Shown piece after piece: positions 1-9,092 of a stretch of DNA of 64,000 nucleotides (its first letter is position 1; each line of letters starts with the position of its first letter). The stretch is from CAVSSX01 sp963730735 (GTDB lineage Bacteria; Actinomycetota; Acidimicrobiia; Acidimicrobiales; RAAP-2). The position numbers were made by a program, and so were the translations under genes. The notes below the pieces were generated by a model. The model did no database searches, was not told where the DNA came from, and saw only the letters and a program-made list of their open reading frames with translations. The DNA is taken from assembly GCA_963730735.1 (NCBI GenBank), contig CAVSSX010000007.1, positions 992,001 to 1,056,000 of the forward strand. Reading direction: 5' to 3'.

Positions 1-271
1 ACACCGTCTGTTGCATCGTGCCGGAGGTCACTTTGACGGTCTGGGTCGTCACCTTCAGTCCGGCCGCGGCCGAGCCGCCACCGCTCACGCCGAGCCAGAT
101 GCCGATACCGGCTCCGACGAGCACGAGCACCACCACGGCGCCGATCAGGATCTGTCGGCGGGACCGGCGGCGAGGCGCGCCGTCGGTTGCCGGAAGTTCC
201 TGTGTCAGGGGATCGGAGGAGTCCGACCCGTGGGGAACCGCGGGCAGTTCCGACGTGTCACTGGTCGTCAT
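1..271 (-). CDS. Efflux periplasmic adaptor (HlyD/MFP family), N-terminal part
   Basis: This is the first 90 codons of a gene that runs off the left edge. The start is the ATG at 271-269. A Ser/Thr/Asp-rich cytoplasmic tail of about 34 residues ends in a basic patch (PRRRSRRQ). One membrane helix follows (ILIGAVVVLVLVGAGIGIWL). The visible part ends in VTSGTMQQTV, which matches the opening beta-strand of membrane-fusion proteins of ABC and RND exporters. By family, such adaptors link an inner-membrane pump to the outside and usually sit beside ABC permease and ATPase genes, which would lie left of this window. A perfect inverted repeat 37 bases upstream suggests control by a repressor. The family call rests on the N-terminus only. 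Confidence 0.6.
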   Translation of the reverse strand, partial: MTTSDTSELPAVPHGSDSSDPLTQELPATDGAPRRRSRRQILIGAVVVLVLVGAGIGIWLGVSGGGSAAAGLKVTTQTVKVTSGTMQQTV

Positions 272-307
272 GGTGCAGATTCAAGATGGTGAACCTGTCG
301 ACCAGCC

Positions 308-328
308 AAGAGTTCTGTAAGAACTCTT
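308..328. promoter_or_regulatory. Perfect inverted repeat, probable operator
   Basis: Arms AAGAGTTCT and AGAACTCTT are exact reverse complements separated by GTA, giving a 21-base dyad. It is AT-rich against a GC-rich background and lies 37 bases upstream of the adaptor start codon. The size and position fit an operator for a dimeric repressor (TetR, MarR or PadR type) on the promoter of the leftward efflux operon. The regulator itself is not in the window. Confidence 0.5.
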
Positions 329-342
329 TATGAGGCGACACG

Positions 343-352
343 GTTTCGAAAC
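343..352. promoter_or_regulatory. Short palindrome GTTTCGAAAC
   Basis: A perfect 10-base palindrome lies 14 bases beyond the larger inverted repeat. It could be a second half of the same control region or chance. No factor can be named. Confidence 0.25.
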
Positions 353-601
353 ATTCGGGTCGCCCGAGAGCGGTCCCGTGCCTGTCAGGGTTGCCGAGGT
401 TGCATCCTGATGACGATTCGTCCCGGCGAGAGGTCGATCGGTGCTGACCCGGCGACGGCGTCGATCGCAGCTGCCGTGCGCGGTGCTCGGTCGGCGGGCG
501 CCCGGTCCGGGCCCCGGTCGTCGGGGCGAGCCGGGCCGTCGTGCAGAGCTAGCGTCCCAGGACGGAGCGCGCCAGCTCGATGTCGTGTCAGGGAGGGAAC
601 A

Positions 602-1066
602 GTGACGTACACGGTGGAGTTCCAGACGGTGTCGACCGTCGGGCTCGAGACGTCGCCGGTGGCCCCGGCGCTCGCCGGCCTGCGGGCCAACGAGGCCCGC
701 TACTTCAAGAACAAGTACGACCACGTCTTCACGGTGGAGCCGGCGGACGAGGCCGCCGACGTCATCGAGTGGATCCACCGGATCCTGAAGGAGGAGCGGG
801 ATCTGGTGATCTCGTCGACGCCGCTCGAGGCGACGAGCTTCGAGGCCGGGGGCATCAAGTTCGCCTACGTGTTCTACGAGAGCGGGCTCTCGATCAATGT
901 CTTGTACACCCTGGAGGAGACGGGGAAGCGGGCGGTGGGGTTCAAGCTCTCCGAGGGCATGGAGGTTCCCGAGGAGCTGGCCTCGCAGTTCAAGTTCGCT
1001 CGACAGAAGTCGAAGCTGGCGGGGACGATCCGCGGCTCCTACTTCGTCATCAAGAACGAGTACTGA
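602..1066 (+). CDS. Conserved-looking protein of unknown function, 154 aa
   Basis: The start is a GTG at 602, because GGGAGG sits seven bases before it and everything upstream in the same frame is low-complexity. The product is a soluble, mixed-charge protein with no signal peptide or membrane helix. It has a well-formed alternation of strands and helices, such as VIEWIHRILKEERDLVIS near the middle and GTIRGSYFVIKNEY at the end. I do not recognise the family. It stands alone on the plus strand, facing a minus-strand SDR gene across 34 bases. Confidence 0.6.
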   Translation: MTYTVEFQTVSTVGLETSPVAPALAGLRANEARYFKNKYDHVFTVEPADEAADVIEWIHRILKEERDLVISSTPLEATSFEAGGIKFAYVFYESGLSINVLYTLEETGKRAVGFKLSEGMEVPEELASQFKFARQKSKLAGTIRGSYFVIKNEY

Positions 1067-1100
1067 CGCTCCGCGGGTCGGCGTAGCAGCGGCACCCGCC

Positions 1101-1931
1101 TCAGGGTGCGGACGACCCCGGGCCCTCCGAGCCGGTGGCCTCGGCGAAATTGACGCCGCGGTGCTTCGCCGCCGCCCCGCCGTCGAGGACGACGACCTCT
1201 CCGGTGATGAAGCCGCTCTCCTCGGAAGCAAGGAAGGCCACCAGGGCCGCCACGTCGTCGGGCTTCCCGCTCCGGGGCACGATCCGGGCCTCCTGGAGGG
1301 CCTTCGTGAACTTCGGATTCTCGTGGAGGGCGGCGTTGCCGGGGACCGAGATGGCGCCGAGCCGGATGGTGTTGACCCGGATGTTGTCGTCGCCGTAGTC
1401 GACGGCCAGTGACCGGCCGAAGGCCTCGAGGGCCGCCTTCGCCGGACCGTACCCGCCGTTCTTGCGCACGCCTCGACTGGCCGCCCCCGACGAAATGTTG
1501 ACGATGGCGCCTCCGCCGGCGGCCATCATGTGCTCCAGTCCGTACTTGGCCAGCCAGAAGGCGCCGAACAGGCAGACCCGGAAGGGCCAGTCGAACTGTT
1601 CGGTCGTGAGCTCGGCGGCGCGAGCCGGCGGACCCGTGCCGTCACCTCGCATCGGGGCGGCGTTGTTGACGATCACGTGGAGGGCCCCGAATCGGTCGAC
1701 GGTCTGGGCGACCGCTCGTTCCACCTCGTCCTCGTGGGCGACGTCGGTCGGAACGAAGAGGGCGTGCCCACCCGCCGCCCCGATCGTGTCGGCGACCGCC
1801 TGGCCGGCCGCCGCCGAGCGACCGAGCCCGACCACGGTGGCGCCTTCCGCGGCCAAGCGGGTGGCGATCGTCGCCCCCATGGCCCCGGTCACACCACTGA
1901 CGATGGCGACCTTGCCGTCGAAACGAGCCAT
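1101..1931 (-). CDS. Short-chain dehydrogenase/reductase (SDR)
   Basis: This 276-aa protein is a classical SDR, an NAD(P)-dependent oxidoreductase acting on an alcohol or ketone in the cytoplasm. The N-terminus MARFDGKVAIVSGVTGAMG holds the TGxxxGxG-type nucleotide loop, written here as SGVTGAMG. NNAAP provides the NNAG-type motif. A serine in NISSG and the YGPAK tyrosine-lysine pair form the catalytic site. The ATG at 1931 is chosen because homologous sequence begins there and a GGGGGAGG-type ribosome site precedes it. It lies downstream of the LuxR regulator on the same strand with a 71-base gap, so it may be co-controlled. The substrate is unknown. Confidence 0.85.
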   Translation of the reverse strand: MARFDGKVAIVSGVTGAMGATIATRLAAEGATVVGLGRSAAAGQAVADTIGAAGGHALFVPTDVAHEDEVERAVAQTVDRFGALHVIVNNAAPMRGDGTGPPARAAELTTEQFDWPFRVCLFGAFWLAKYGLEHMMAAGGGAIVNISSGAASRGVRKNGGYGPAKAALEAFGRSLAVDYGDDNIRVNTIRLGAISVPGNAALHENPKFTKALQEARIVPRSGKPDDVAALVAFLASEESGFITGEVVVLDGGAAAKHRGVNFAEATGSEGPGSSAP

Positions 1932-2002
1932 GTCCTCCCCCTCGGTCTCGAGCTCAGCTGAGCCCGGCCCATGGTGGCACGGGGACGGTCGGACGGCGGC
2001 GG

Positions 2003-4630
2003 CTACTCCGGGGACTGCGTGGCGTCGATGAGCCCGAACTCCCGGGCCCGGACGATGGCTTCGTTGCGATTGGCCACGCCGAGCTTGCGGTAGATGCGGG
2101 CCAGGTGCGTCTTGACCGTGTTCAACGACAGGTAGCACCGCTCGGCGATCTCGGCGTTGCGCAGCCGGGTCGGGAGGTAGGCGAGGATGGCCAACTCTCG
2201 TTTGGTGAGCGGGTCGGCCAGGGGCTTGGGCGTGCTGGGTGATCGGACCGCCATGGCCCGGTCGAGCACCCGGTGGGTGAAGCCCGACTGGGCATCGGGG
2301 CGCTCGGCCAGGAGATCGACGACGGTGCCACCCGCCCGGGCGAAGACATCGACGAGGCAGTGTGGCTCGGCCAGGGCCAAGGCGTCGTCGACCAACTGGT
2401 CGGCGTCGGCGGTCCGGCCCCGGGCAGCGGCCACCCATGCGGCCATCGTCAGCCGTTCCACCGCGGCCAGCGGTGTCCGGGCCGGGTCCTCGGGCACCGG
2501 CCAGACGTCGAGCTCCTTCGCCGCTTCGTTCACGTGGCCGATCGTCAGGTAGGCGGCGACCCGTTCGAAGGCCAATGCCGGCACCCCGGGGGGTTCGACG
2601 CCCATGATGCGCAGGGCCCGTTCCGGGAAGCCGGCCGACCGCAAGGCGTTGGCCTGGAGGGCCAGCAGCCGGTTGGCCACGATGGGCGGTGGAGGCGCCC
2701 CGAGCCGGCGGCTGGTCGCCGTCAGGTGGGTGGCCACGTCGTCGGGACGCCCTTCGGAGGCCAGCAGCATCGCCGAGATGCTCCCGGCCACCCACTGCAG
2801 TTGCGTCCGCCGGTTGGCGGTCGCCCGCATCAGACCCTGTTCCAACGCGTCGACGGCCGTGGCGCGCTCACCCCGCTCGAGGGACGCCAGGCTGAGGGCC
2901 AAGAAGGCGTCGCTCGAGCCGGGGTGGGCCATGATCCCGGCGGCGAGCGCCACCCCGATGGCTTCGTTGGCGTGCGAGACGGCGCGCTCGGTCCGACCCG
3001 ACCACGCTTCGATGAGGCCCAGTGTCCCGAGGAGGTGGATCCTCCAGATGGAGTAGGTCGACCCTTTGCCAAGCTTTGCCTCGCGCAGCCAGCGGCGCGC
3101 CTCGGGGAACTCGCCCATGAAGAACTTGGCCCGACCTCCGGCGGCCAGCGTGATGGCCTCCAGCGACTCAGGATTGGTCAGACCGAGCAGGTCGGGAACC
3201 GGTGCGCCCTCCAAGGAAGCGAGGGCCTCCTTGGCCAGCTCGGCCCAGCGAAGCGACTCCTCGAGTCCGGGCCGCCACTGGACCAGCGTGGCCAGGAAGG
3301 CCAGGGCACAGGCCCGCTCGCCGGCACTGGCCGTCGCCGAGAGGGCCACCGGCCGGAGCACGTCGTCGGCCTTGACGGCGTTGCCGGTGATGCCTTCGAA
3401 GATGCCACGCAGGAGTGTGACGTCCACCCGGTTGGCCCGCGCCCCCTCGGGGATCTGGTCCAGCCATGCGGTGATGGTCGCCATCTCGCCCTGCTCGAAG
3501 GCCTTGGGCCCGAAGGACATGATCGTGGCCAGCGCCCGCTCCCATTCGCTGGCTCGCAGCAGGTAGGTGATGGCCGGCGCCAGCTGGCCACGATCGATGT
3601 GCCAGGCGGCGGCGGCGGCCAGGAGCCGGCGTTTCTCGAGCGGGTCACTCGAGCGGAACCGGTAGCGCAGGAGGTCCCGGAACATCGGATGGAACCGGAA
3701 CCACGTGCCCGGACCATCGACCCGCACCAGGAAGAGGGAGTCCCGCTCGAACTGGTCGAGGAGGATCTGGGCCCGGGCTTCGCCGGTCAGGTGACGCAGC
3801 AGCTCGGCCGAGATCTGGTCGGGTACGGCGGCGATGCAGAGGAGGGCACGCTGGTCGTCGGGGAGGGCCTGGAGGACCTCTTCGCCGAGGAAGTCGGCGA
3901 CCAGACGGTCGTTCCCGCTGAACTGGATGATGAAGTCATCGGGATTGGGATGGCTCTTCAGGGTGATGCCGGCCAGCTGGAGGCCGGCCACCCAGCCCTC
4001 GGTCCGGGCCTGGAGGGCCTGGATCTGGTCGCTGCCCAGGCTCCGGCCGGTCAGCTGGCTCAACAACTTGGTCGAGTCCAGCTCGTCGAAGGCCAGGTCG
4101 CCTTGCCGCACCTCGACCATCTCCTGGTGGAGCCGGTAGCGGCCGAGGGCGAACGGCGGGTCGACCCGGCTGGACAGCACCACGTGGGCGCTCGGGGGCA
4201 ACTCGTAGATGAGACGGCCCAGGTCGGCCAGCAGCGCCGAGTTCGACAGCCGGTGCACGTCGTCGAAGGCCAGGATCAATTCGGGCTGTTGGCCGATCAT
4301 CGCCGCCAGGCCGTCGATCAGGGGCGTGCCCAATCCGCCACCGTTGGTATAGGCCAGCGATCGCAGCTCGGCGAAGGTCGCATCGACGGCGGCCAGCGCC
4401 ACCAGGAGACGGCGGATAAACCGGACGGGATCGTTGTCACCGACCTCGAGATTTACTCGCACGATGGTGAGGTCGGGGTGCGAGGCGGTCCATTGGGAGA
4501 GGAGGACCGATTTTCCCGATCCCGCCTGGGCGGTGATCAGCGTCAGCGGGCTACGCAGTGATTGGTCGAGCCGGCGCAGGAGTTCTGGGCGCTCGACGTA
4601 GCTCGATACCGATTCTCCTGGTAGTGCCAT
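2003..4630 (-). CDS. MalT-like LuxR-family transcriptional regulator (STAND ATPase)
   Basis: This 875-aa protein has the full layout of large ATP-dependent LuxR activators. A P-loop ATPase has Walker A AQAGSGKS at residues 34-41 and a Walker-B-like ILAFDDVHRL near 117-126. A long helical TPR-like region rich in Leu and Ala follows (about 350-780). A C-terminal LuxR helix-turn-helix reads LTKRELAILAYLP and NAEIAERCYLSLNTVKTH. Such proteins bind an inducer in the helical region, oligomerise with ATP and activate transcription. The length matches MalT (about 900 aa). The gene is divergent from the small gene at 4815 and upstream of the SDR gene, its likeliest target. The inducer is unknown. Confidence 0.9.
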   Translation of the reverse strand: MALPGESVSSYVERPELLRRLDQSLRSPLTLITAQAGSGKSVLLSQWTASHPDLTIVRVNLEVGDNDPVRFIRRLLVALAAVDATFAELRSLAYTNGGGLGTPLIDGLAAMIGQQPELILAFDDVHRLSNSALLADLGRLIYELPPSAHVVLSSRVDPPFALGRYRLHQEMVEVRQGDLAFDELDSTKLLSQLTGRSLGSDQIQALQARTEGWVAGLQLAGITLKSHPNPDDFIIQFSGNDRLVADFLGEEVLQALPDDQRALLCIAAVPDQISAELLRHLTGEARAQILLDQFERDSLFLVRVDGPGTWFRFHPMFRDLLRYRFRSSDPLEKRRLLAAAAAWHIDRGQLAPAITYLLRASEWERALATIMSFGPKAFEQGEMATITAWLDQIPEGARANRVDVTLLRGIFEGITGNAVKADDVLRPVALSATASAGERACALAFLATLVQWRPGLEESLRWAELAKEALASLEGAPVPDLLGLTNPESLEAITLAAGGRAKFFMGEFPEARRWLREAKLGKGSTYSIWRIHLLGTLGLIEAWSGRTERAVSHANEAIGVALAAGIMAHPGSSDAFLALSLASLERGERATAVDALEQGLMRATANRRTQLQWVAGSISAMLLASEGRPDDVATHLTATSRRLGAPPPPIVANRLLALQANALRSAGFPERALRIMGVEPPGVPALAFERVAAYLTIGHVNEAAKELDVWPVPEDPARTPLAAVERLTMAAWVAAARGRTADADQLVDDALALAEPHCLVDVFARAGGTVVDLLAERPDAQSGFTHRVLDRAMAVRSPSTPKPLADPLTKRELAILAYLPTRLRNAEIAERCYLSLNTVKTHLARIYRKLGVANRNEAIVRAREFGLIDATQSPE

Positions 4631-4814
4631 TCGATTCCGCCAGACGGACCCCGTTGCATGAAGTCGAGGAAAATTACCACGTCATCCCAGATTTGCGCAC
4701 CGTGTCGGCTGGTACCTGACGGGGCCACCTCGCCGCCGTGACAATCATTCTCCGAGGGTGACGGCACCCGTCTGGGAGAGGTCCATAGTGGAGGGATCGT
4801 GTCCCCGACGACAG

Positions 4815-5048
4815 ATGAGGTTGGGTTCTGGGGTGACCGCCGAGAGGTTCGAGATCGTGATCAGGGGCGCTATGAGCCCGGCGCTCGCCGGCGCAGTGGA
4901 CGGCTTCGACATCAGCCGCATCGAGCGTGGTGAGACCCATCTGGTCGGGTGGATATCGGACCAGTCGCAATTGCACTCGATTTTGATGATGTTCCGTGAT
5001 CTGAATATCGAATTGCGGTCGGTGAACCCCCACCCCTCGATCGGCTGA
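4815..5048 (+). CDS. Small conserved actinobacterial protein, 77 aa
   Basis: This short acidic soluble protein has a core FEIVIRGAMSPALAG, then THLVGWISDQSQLHS and ending FRDLNIELRSVN. The pattern resembles a widespread small actinobacterial protein of about 70 residues with a predicted alpha-beta fold and no assigned function; that link is from memory of the family style. Three starts are possible: GTG 4758, ATG 4815 and GTG 4833. I use 4815 because the residues before it look unrelated to the core. It is divergent from the LuxR regulator. Confidence 0.6.
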   Translation: MRLGSGVTAERFEIVIRGAMSPALAGAVDGFDISRIERGETHLVGWISDQSQLHSILMMFRDLNIELRSVNPHPSIG

Positions 5049-5071
5049 GATCGCTGACGCCGTCTCGGTCA

Positions 5072-5101
5072 CTCGACCGGGAGCGGCCGGTGTCGGTCGA
5101 G
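5072..5101. terminator. Hairpin between convergent genes
   Basis: CTCGACCG and CGGTCGAG pair perfectly around a 14-base GC-rich loop. The hairpin lies between the stop of the small gene at 5048 and the stop of the convergent VTT gene at 5108. There is no U-run, so it is a weak, possibly bidirectional terminator. Confidence 0.35.
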
Positions 5102-5107
5102 GGTGGA

Positions 5108-5683
5108 TCAGACCGACAACCGGCGCGCCGCCACATGGCGCCGGTGCCGGCGCACCAGGAGCCAGGTCAGCAGGGTGCTCATGGCCAGCCCGAAGAGCAG
5201 GATCACCAGGTCCCGGCTCGAGTGGTGGCCGGTGGCCACCCGTCCGACGCCATAGGCGGTCGGGGCGACGGCCAGGGCGAACGCCGTGGCGGCGATGAAG
5301 TTCCACACCGCGAATTGCCGGTGCTGCATGTGGGCGGTACCCGAGATGATGGCCGGGGTGAAGAAGACGGCCAGCCGACCCCACTTGGCGTAGGCCTGTT
5401 CGCCCCGGTCCATCAGGCGCTGGCGTCCGGCGTGGCGCTTCCCCGGGCGGGCCAGGAGCTGGCGTCCCCAGCGGCCGCCGACCGAGTAGCCGATGAGGCC
5501 ACCCACCTCCCCGGCGATCGCCGCGATGACGATCACCGCCGCCAGGTTGAGGTTGCCCTGGCTGGCGCCCACGGCGGCCGCACCGACGGCGGCGCTGCCG
5601 ATGAAGGGGACGCCGGCCCACGAGGCGGTCACGGCGAGAAAGAGGGTGACGTACTCCCAGCCGTTAGCCACCACGGCCGCCAC
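5108..5683 (-). CDS. VTT/DedA-family (SNARE-associated) membrane protein
   Basis: This 191-aa integral membrane protein has hydrophobic segments near residues 8-40, 45-70, 100-125, 128-150 and 158-178. The glycine-rich GEVGGLIGYSVGGRWG segment and the later arginine-rich loop followed by FFTPAIISGTAHMQ fit the VTT (DedA) fold, whose members are linked to lipid scrambling and membrane homeostasis. The tail RRHRRHVAARR is strongly basic and likely cytoplasmic. The usual DedA motif F-x-R-x-x-P is not clear here, so this is a divergent member. Confidence 0.7.
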   Translation of the reverse strand: MAAVVANGWEYVTLFLAVTASWAGVPFIGSAAVGAAAVGASQGNLNLAAVIVIAAIAGEVGGLIGYSVGGRWGRQLLARPGKRHAGRQRLMDRGEQAYAKWGRLAVFFTPAIISGTAHMQHRQFAVWNFIAATAFALAVAPTAYGVGRVATGHHSSRDLVILLFGLAMSTLLTWLLVRRHRRHVAARRLSV

Positions 5684-6014
5684 GCATCGAGAAACCCCAG
5701 GTCATGACGAGGTGGGCACTCGAAGGTCACGTCGACCCCGCATCGCCGGCATCCCATCAGGGTGCCACGATCCGGGCCGGCGTCCGTCACCCAGAACGGG
5801 CGATCTCCGACCGTCGAGTCCCTGGCCCCGACGGCAATCGGCCGACGGTGCCCGACGACGGTTCCGGTGGTCACGTCGTCGTCACCGACCGGGCGGTGGA
5901 TCACCCCAAGAGGGTGACGCTCCACGGGCCGTCAAGGAAGAGGATCTGGGGGTACCCCGGTCGATCGAGCCACCGGACGACACCGTCGTCACCGAGTGGG
6001 CCCAAGGAGTGAGC
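5684..6014. other. 331-base intergenic region
   Basis: This is the divergent space between the VTT protein and the DUF1269-type protein. Open frames on both strands look compositionally poor and lack plausible starts. The only clear signal is the AAGGAG ribosome site just before the ATG at 6015. I see no RNA gene or strong hairpin. Confidence 0.4.
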
Positions 6015-6524
6015 ATGGCAAAACCCGACGGAGTGTTCCTGTACCTCGGCACCTACCCCGACGAGCCGTCGGCCCGGGCCGACTACGAGATCGTGAAGGA
6101 CCTCCACGCCCTGGGCGCCGTCGGCACCTATGACGCGGCGGTGATCACCAAGGACGCCGACGGCAAGGTCCACGTCAACAAGGACGAGATGGCGACCCGC
6201 CACGCCGGGTGGGGCGGTGCCGCCGCCGGCGCCGTCGTCGGCATCCTGTTCCCGCCCTCGATCATCGCCACGGCGGCGATCGGTGGGGCCATCGGCGGCC
6301 TGACCGGCCACATCTTCAAGGGGCTGTCCCGGGCCGACGTGAAGGAGCTGGGCGACCTCATCGACGCCGGCGAGGCCGCCCTCCTGGTCATCGGCGAGAG
6401 CACGATCGAGGAGGCCATCAACAAGGCCGAGCTGAAGGCCGAGAAGCACGTGGCCAAGGAGCTCAAGACCCAGTCGGCCGATCTCGACCAGGCAGTCCTC
6501 GAGGCGGCCAAGCAGGTCAACTAG
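6015..6524 (+). CDS. DUF1269-type protein with glycine-zipper membrane segment
   Basis: This 169-aa protein starts at the ATG at 6015, preceded by AAGGAG. The N-terminal half is an alpha-beta domain (VFLYLGTYPDEPSARADYEIV). A glycine/alanine-rich stretch at about 70-100 follows (GWGGAAAGAVVGILFPPSI, then IGGAIGGLTGH), then a long charged helix (EEAINKAELKAEKHVAKELK). This is the DUF1269 arrangement, found in small actinobacterial proteins thought to act at the membrane, perhaps in stress response. The function is not established. The gene is monocistronic, converging on the transport operon. Confidence 0.75.
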   Translation: MAKPDGVFLYLGTYPDEPSARADYEIVKDLHALGAVGTYDAAVITKDADGKVHVNKDEMATRHAGWGGAAAGAVVGILFPPSIIATAAIGGAIGGLTGHIFKGLSRADVKELGDLIDAGEAALLVIGESTIEEAINKAELKAEKHVAKELKTQSADLDQAVLEAAKQVN

Positions 6525-6682
6525 TTCCCACCGACCTCCGGGACGTCGAGTCCAGGTCGTGGCGGGTGGCGGCCCGCCACGACCTGGCGGACGCTGACGG
6601 GTCTGCGTCCCGGCCAACCGGCCAGGACGCAGGCAGTCCGATCGACGGCCCGAAGATCGGGGGTAGCCGGGGACGTCGGGGT

Positions 6683-6740
6683 GAGAGTGCGTCGACTAGA
6701 GAGCGTCGATCTCAGAGAGCGTCGATCTCAGAGGGCGTCG
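6683..6740. repeat. 16-bp tandem repeat at an operon end
   Basis: GAGAGCGTCGATCTCA occurs twice exactly (6699-6714 and 6715-6730). A degenerate copy lies to the left (6683-6698) and a partial copy to the right (6731-6740). The TGA stop of the YbhN-like gene (6728-6730 on the minus strand) falls inside the second copy, so slippage here would change the protein end. Confidence 0.7.
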
Positions 6741-9092
6741 CGCCGGCGGAGCCAGGCCATGGCGCCCCATCCCCAGATCGGTGGCAGGTACGTGGTCGCC
6801 AACCGATAGAGGAGGGTGGCGGCGATCGCCGGCTCCTCGGGCACGCCGAGGAGCGTGAGACCGGCGATGTAGCTGGCCTCCATCACCCCCATGCCGCCGG
6901 GGACGGGTGCCATGCCGCCCAACAGGGCGGTGAACGTGCACACGATGACCAGGCCGCCGAACGGCGCCGTCGCGCCGACGGCCCGCAGGGCGAAGCCGAG
7001 GCCCACGGCCATCAGCAACTGCGTCAGGGCGGCGCCGCCGAAGAGCCGCAGCAGTCGTTCGGGCGCTCGGGCGATGTCCCGGACGTTTGCCCACGCCGGT
7101 CGCAGTCGGGGTCGGAGGCGACCGACGATCGCCTGGCGGATCTTCGGGACGACGAAGGCCACGCCGATGACGAAGGCCACGGCCACGATGCCGTAGAGGA
7201 TCAGCTCCAGGTTCTCGGGCCCCGAACCCGAGGGTCCGGCCGCTTGGCGGTGGAACTCGTCGGCCGCGAAGACCAGGGCGAGCAGGGTCAGCACGATCTG
7301 GACCACGAAACCGCTCACGCTGTAGACGATCCCCGAGCTGACGGCCACCGCCGGTGACAGCCCCCGACGCTGGTTGAACCGGATCACGGTCGCCGTCGTG
7401 GCCACCGTGCCGCCGATCATCCCGGTGAAGCCCATGGCCAGCCGGAGCATGGTCAACGGGCCGATCGGCGGGAGCTCGGGCATCGCCCCGGACATCGAGA
7501 TGGCCTCGGTGGCCGCCGTGGCCTGGGTGATCACCAGGACGGCGAGGACCCACCACCAGTTGGCCCCGGCGAGCAGGTGGCCGATGCCCCGCAGGCCGAC
7601 GAGTTGCTGGACGAGGAGCCAGATCCCAAAGAAGGTCGCCGCCAGCGCGGCCAGCTTGGCCACCTGGACCCGGGCCAGCGGCTGCAGCTCGATCGGTGGG
7701 AGCCCCAGCTGCTCGGCCCCGGCCAACCGGAGGGCCTGGAGGTCGTGCTTGGTGCGCTGCCGGGTCCGCAGACCCGGGTCGGTGGGCAGGACCTGCGGTT
7801 GGATCAGCGGCAGCAGTGCCGCCAGCCGATCCCTGCCGTAGCCGTCGATCGCCGCCTCGACCGCCCGTTCCGGGCCGACGATCCCGGACGTGACGATGAG
7901 GAGCGACGCGGCGTCGGCCGCCCGGGACTCGGGTGAGGCCAGCATCTCGGCGCGGCCGAAGTCGAGGAAGCCGATCTGCTGGTCGGCCCCGACGACGATC
8001 GAGTCGGCCCGGACGGCGTGCAGGGCGATGCCGGCGTCGTCGAGGTGCCCGAAGGCCGACCACAGGCCGCCCAGCACCACGTCGTCGACCTCGGGGCCGG
8101 CGAGCTCGGCCAGCGTCGTGCCCCGTGGCGGGCGGGTGACGAGCACGGCGTCGTCGCTGGGCTCGACCATGCCGGCGGCCACGACGGCCGGGGTGGCCAC
8201 GCCCTGGGACGCCGCCCAGAGCAGCATGGCGATCGAGTGCTCGAGGTGATCGGCCCGGCGCAGGCGCAGATCCAGCGTGGAGCGCCGGACCCAGACGAAG
8301 CGCCAGAGCCGGGCCAGGAACTGTCCCTCGGGCGCGTCCCGGCCGTAGACGTCGACACCGAGGGGTCGTCCGGCGGTGTCGACGCCCACGAAACGGGTGC
8401 CGCCCCACGTCGGCGACCTCGGACTGCGCTCGAGCGCCGGCGCGGCGACGCCGAGCTGACGCAGGTAGGCGGTGGCCTCGGCGACGGTGGGTGCGACGTC
8501 CTGGGTCCCGAGGCCGAACGCCAGCAGGGCGCTGAGGGCGACGCCCAGCCCGGCGGCGCCCACGGCGCCCAAGGGGACGAGGTGGGCATCGACCACCTGG
8601 CCGACGATGCCGAGCAGGACCACTACCCAGAGGGGCGAGCGGAGGGGCACCGCCAGCTTGCGGATCATGAGCACGGCGGTCGCCGACGTGGCGGCGACGA
8701 GCGGCGGCGCGTCGGCCAGGCTGTCGCCCAGGGCGTGGGCCACGCCGACGCAGGCCAGGGCGGCCACGCCGGCCGCCACCACGGCCTCCCCGAGGAGGCG
8801 CCACCGCCGGGCCACCACGCAGAGGACGACGGAGAGGCCGAGGAGGCCGCTGGTGCCGGCGATGGCCACCAGACGTGACCAGCCAGGAGATCCACAGGGG
8901 CACGCCGACGGTCACCGCCGTGCCGATCCCGGTGGACAGCGTGGCGAAGGACCCGCCGGCCACCAGCGCGCCACCGATGCCCCCGACCAGGTCCCGTGGC
9001 AGTCGGAGGCGCTGCTCGGACGTGGAGACGAACAGGCGGGCCCGCCAGGCCGTGCCCGGGGGCAGCGCCAGGGGAGCGGCGACGGCGGTCAC
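6728..9092 (-). CDS. YbhN/AglD-type flippase-like membrane protein with kinase-like domain (one frameshift)
   Basis: About 788 residues if one extra base near 8873 is ignored. The first 73 residues run in one frame (from GTG 9092), the rest in the next. The N-terminal third has several membrane helices. The middle (about 250-460) resembles an atypical kinase/ABC1-like fold, with GGLWSAFGHLDDAGIALHAV then QIGFLDFGRAEM in place of catalytic and DFG loops. The C-terminal third is the lysylphosphatidylglycerol-synthase TM/YbhN domain (FTGMIGGTVATTATVIRFN; GGMAPVPGGMGVMEA). Such proteins are linked to lipid or glycolipid translocation. GTG 9092 overlaps the SulP stop (GTGA), which supports this start and the frameshift reading. 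Confidence 0.75.

Larger units (their letters stand above)
272..601. other. 330-base intergenic region
   Basis: This is the divergent space between the efflux adaptor and the gene at 602. It holds two palindromes near the adaptor start, listed separately. From about 400 to 590 the sequence is GC-rich, and no reading frame in it looks like protein. A good ribosome site (GGGAGG) lies just before the GTG at 602. Confidence 0.5.

Noticed and set aside
2273..4561. Long plus-strand open frame opposite the LuxR regulator
   Set aside because: It is the antisense shadow of a regulator that has clear Walker and helix-turn-helix motifs, and it is rich in Gly/Gln/Arg with no family features.
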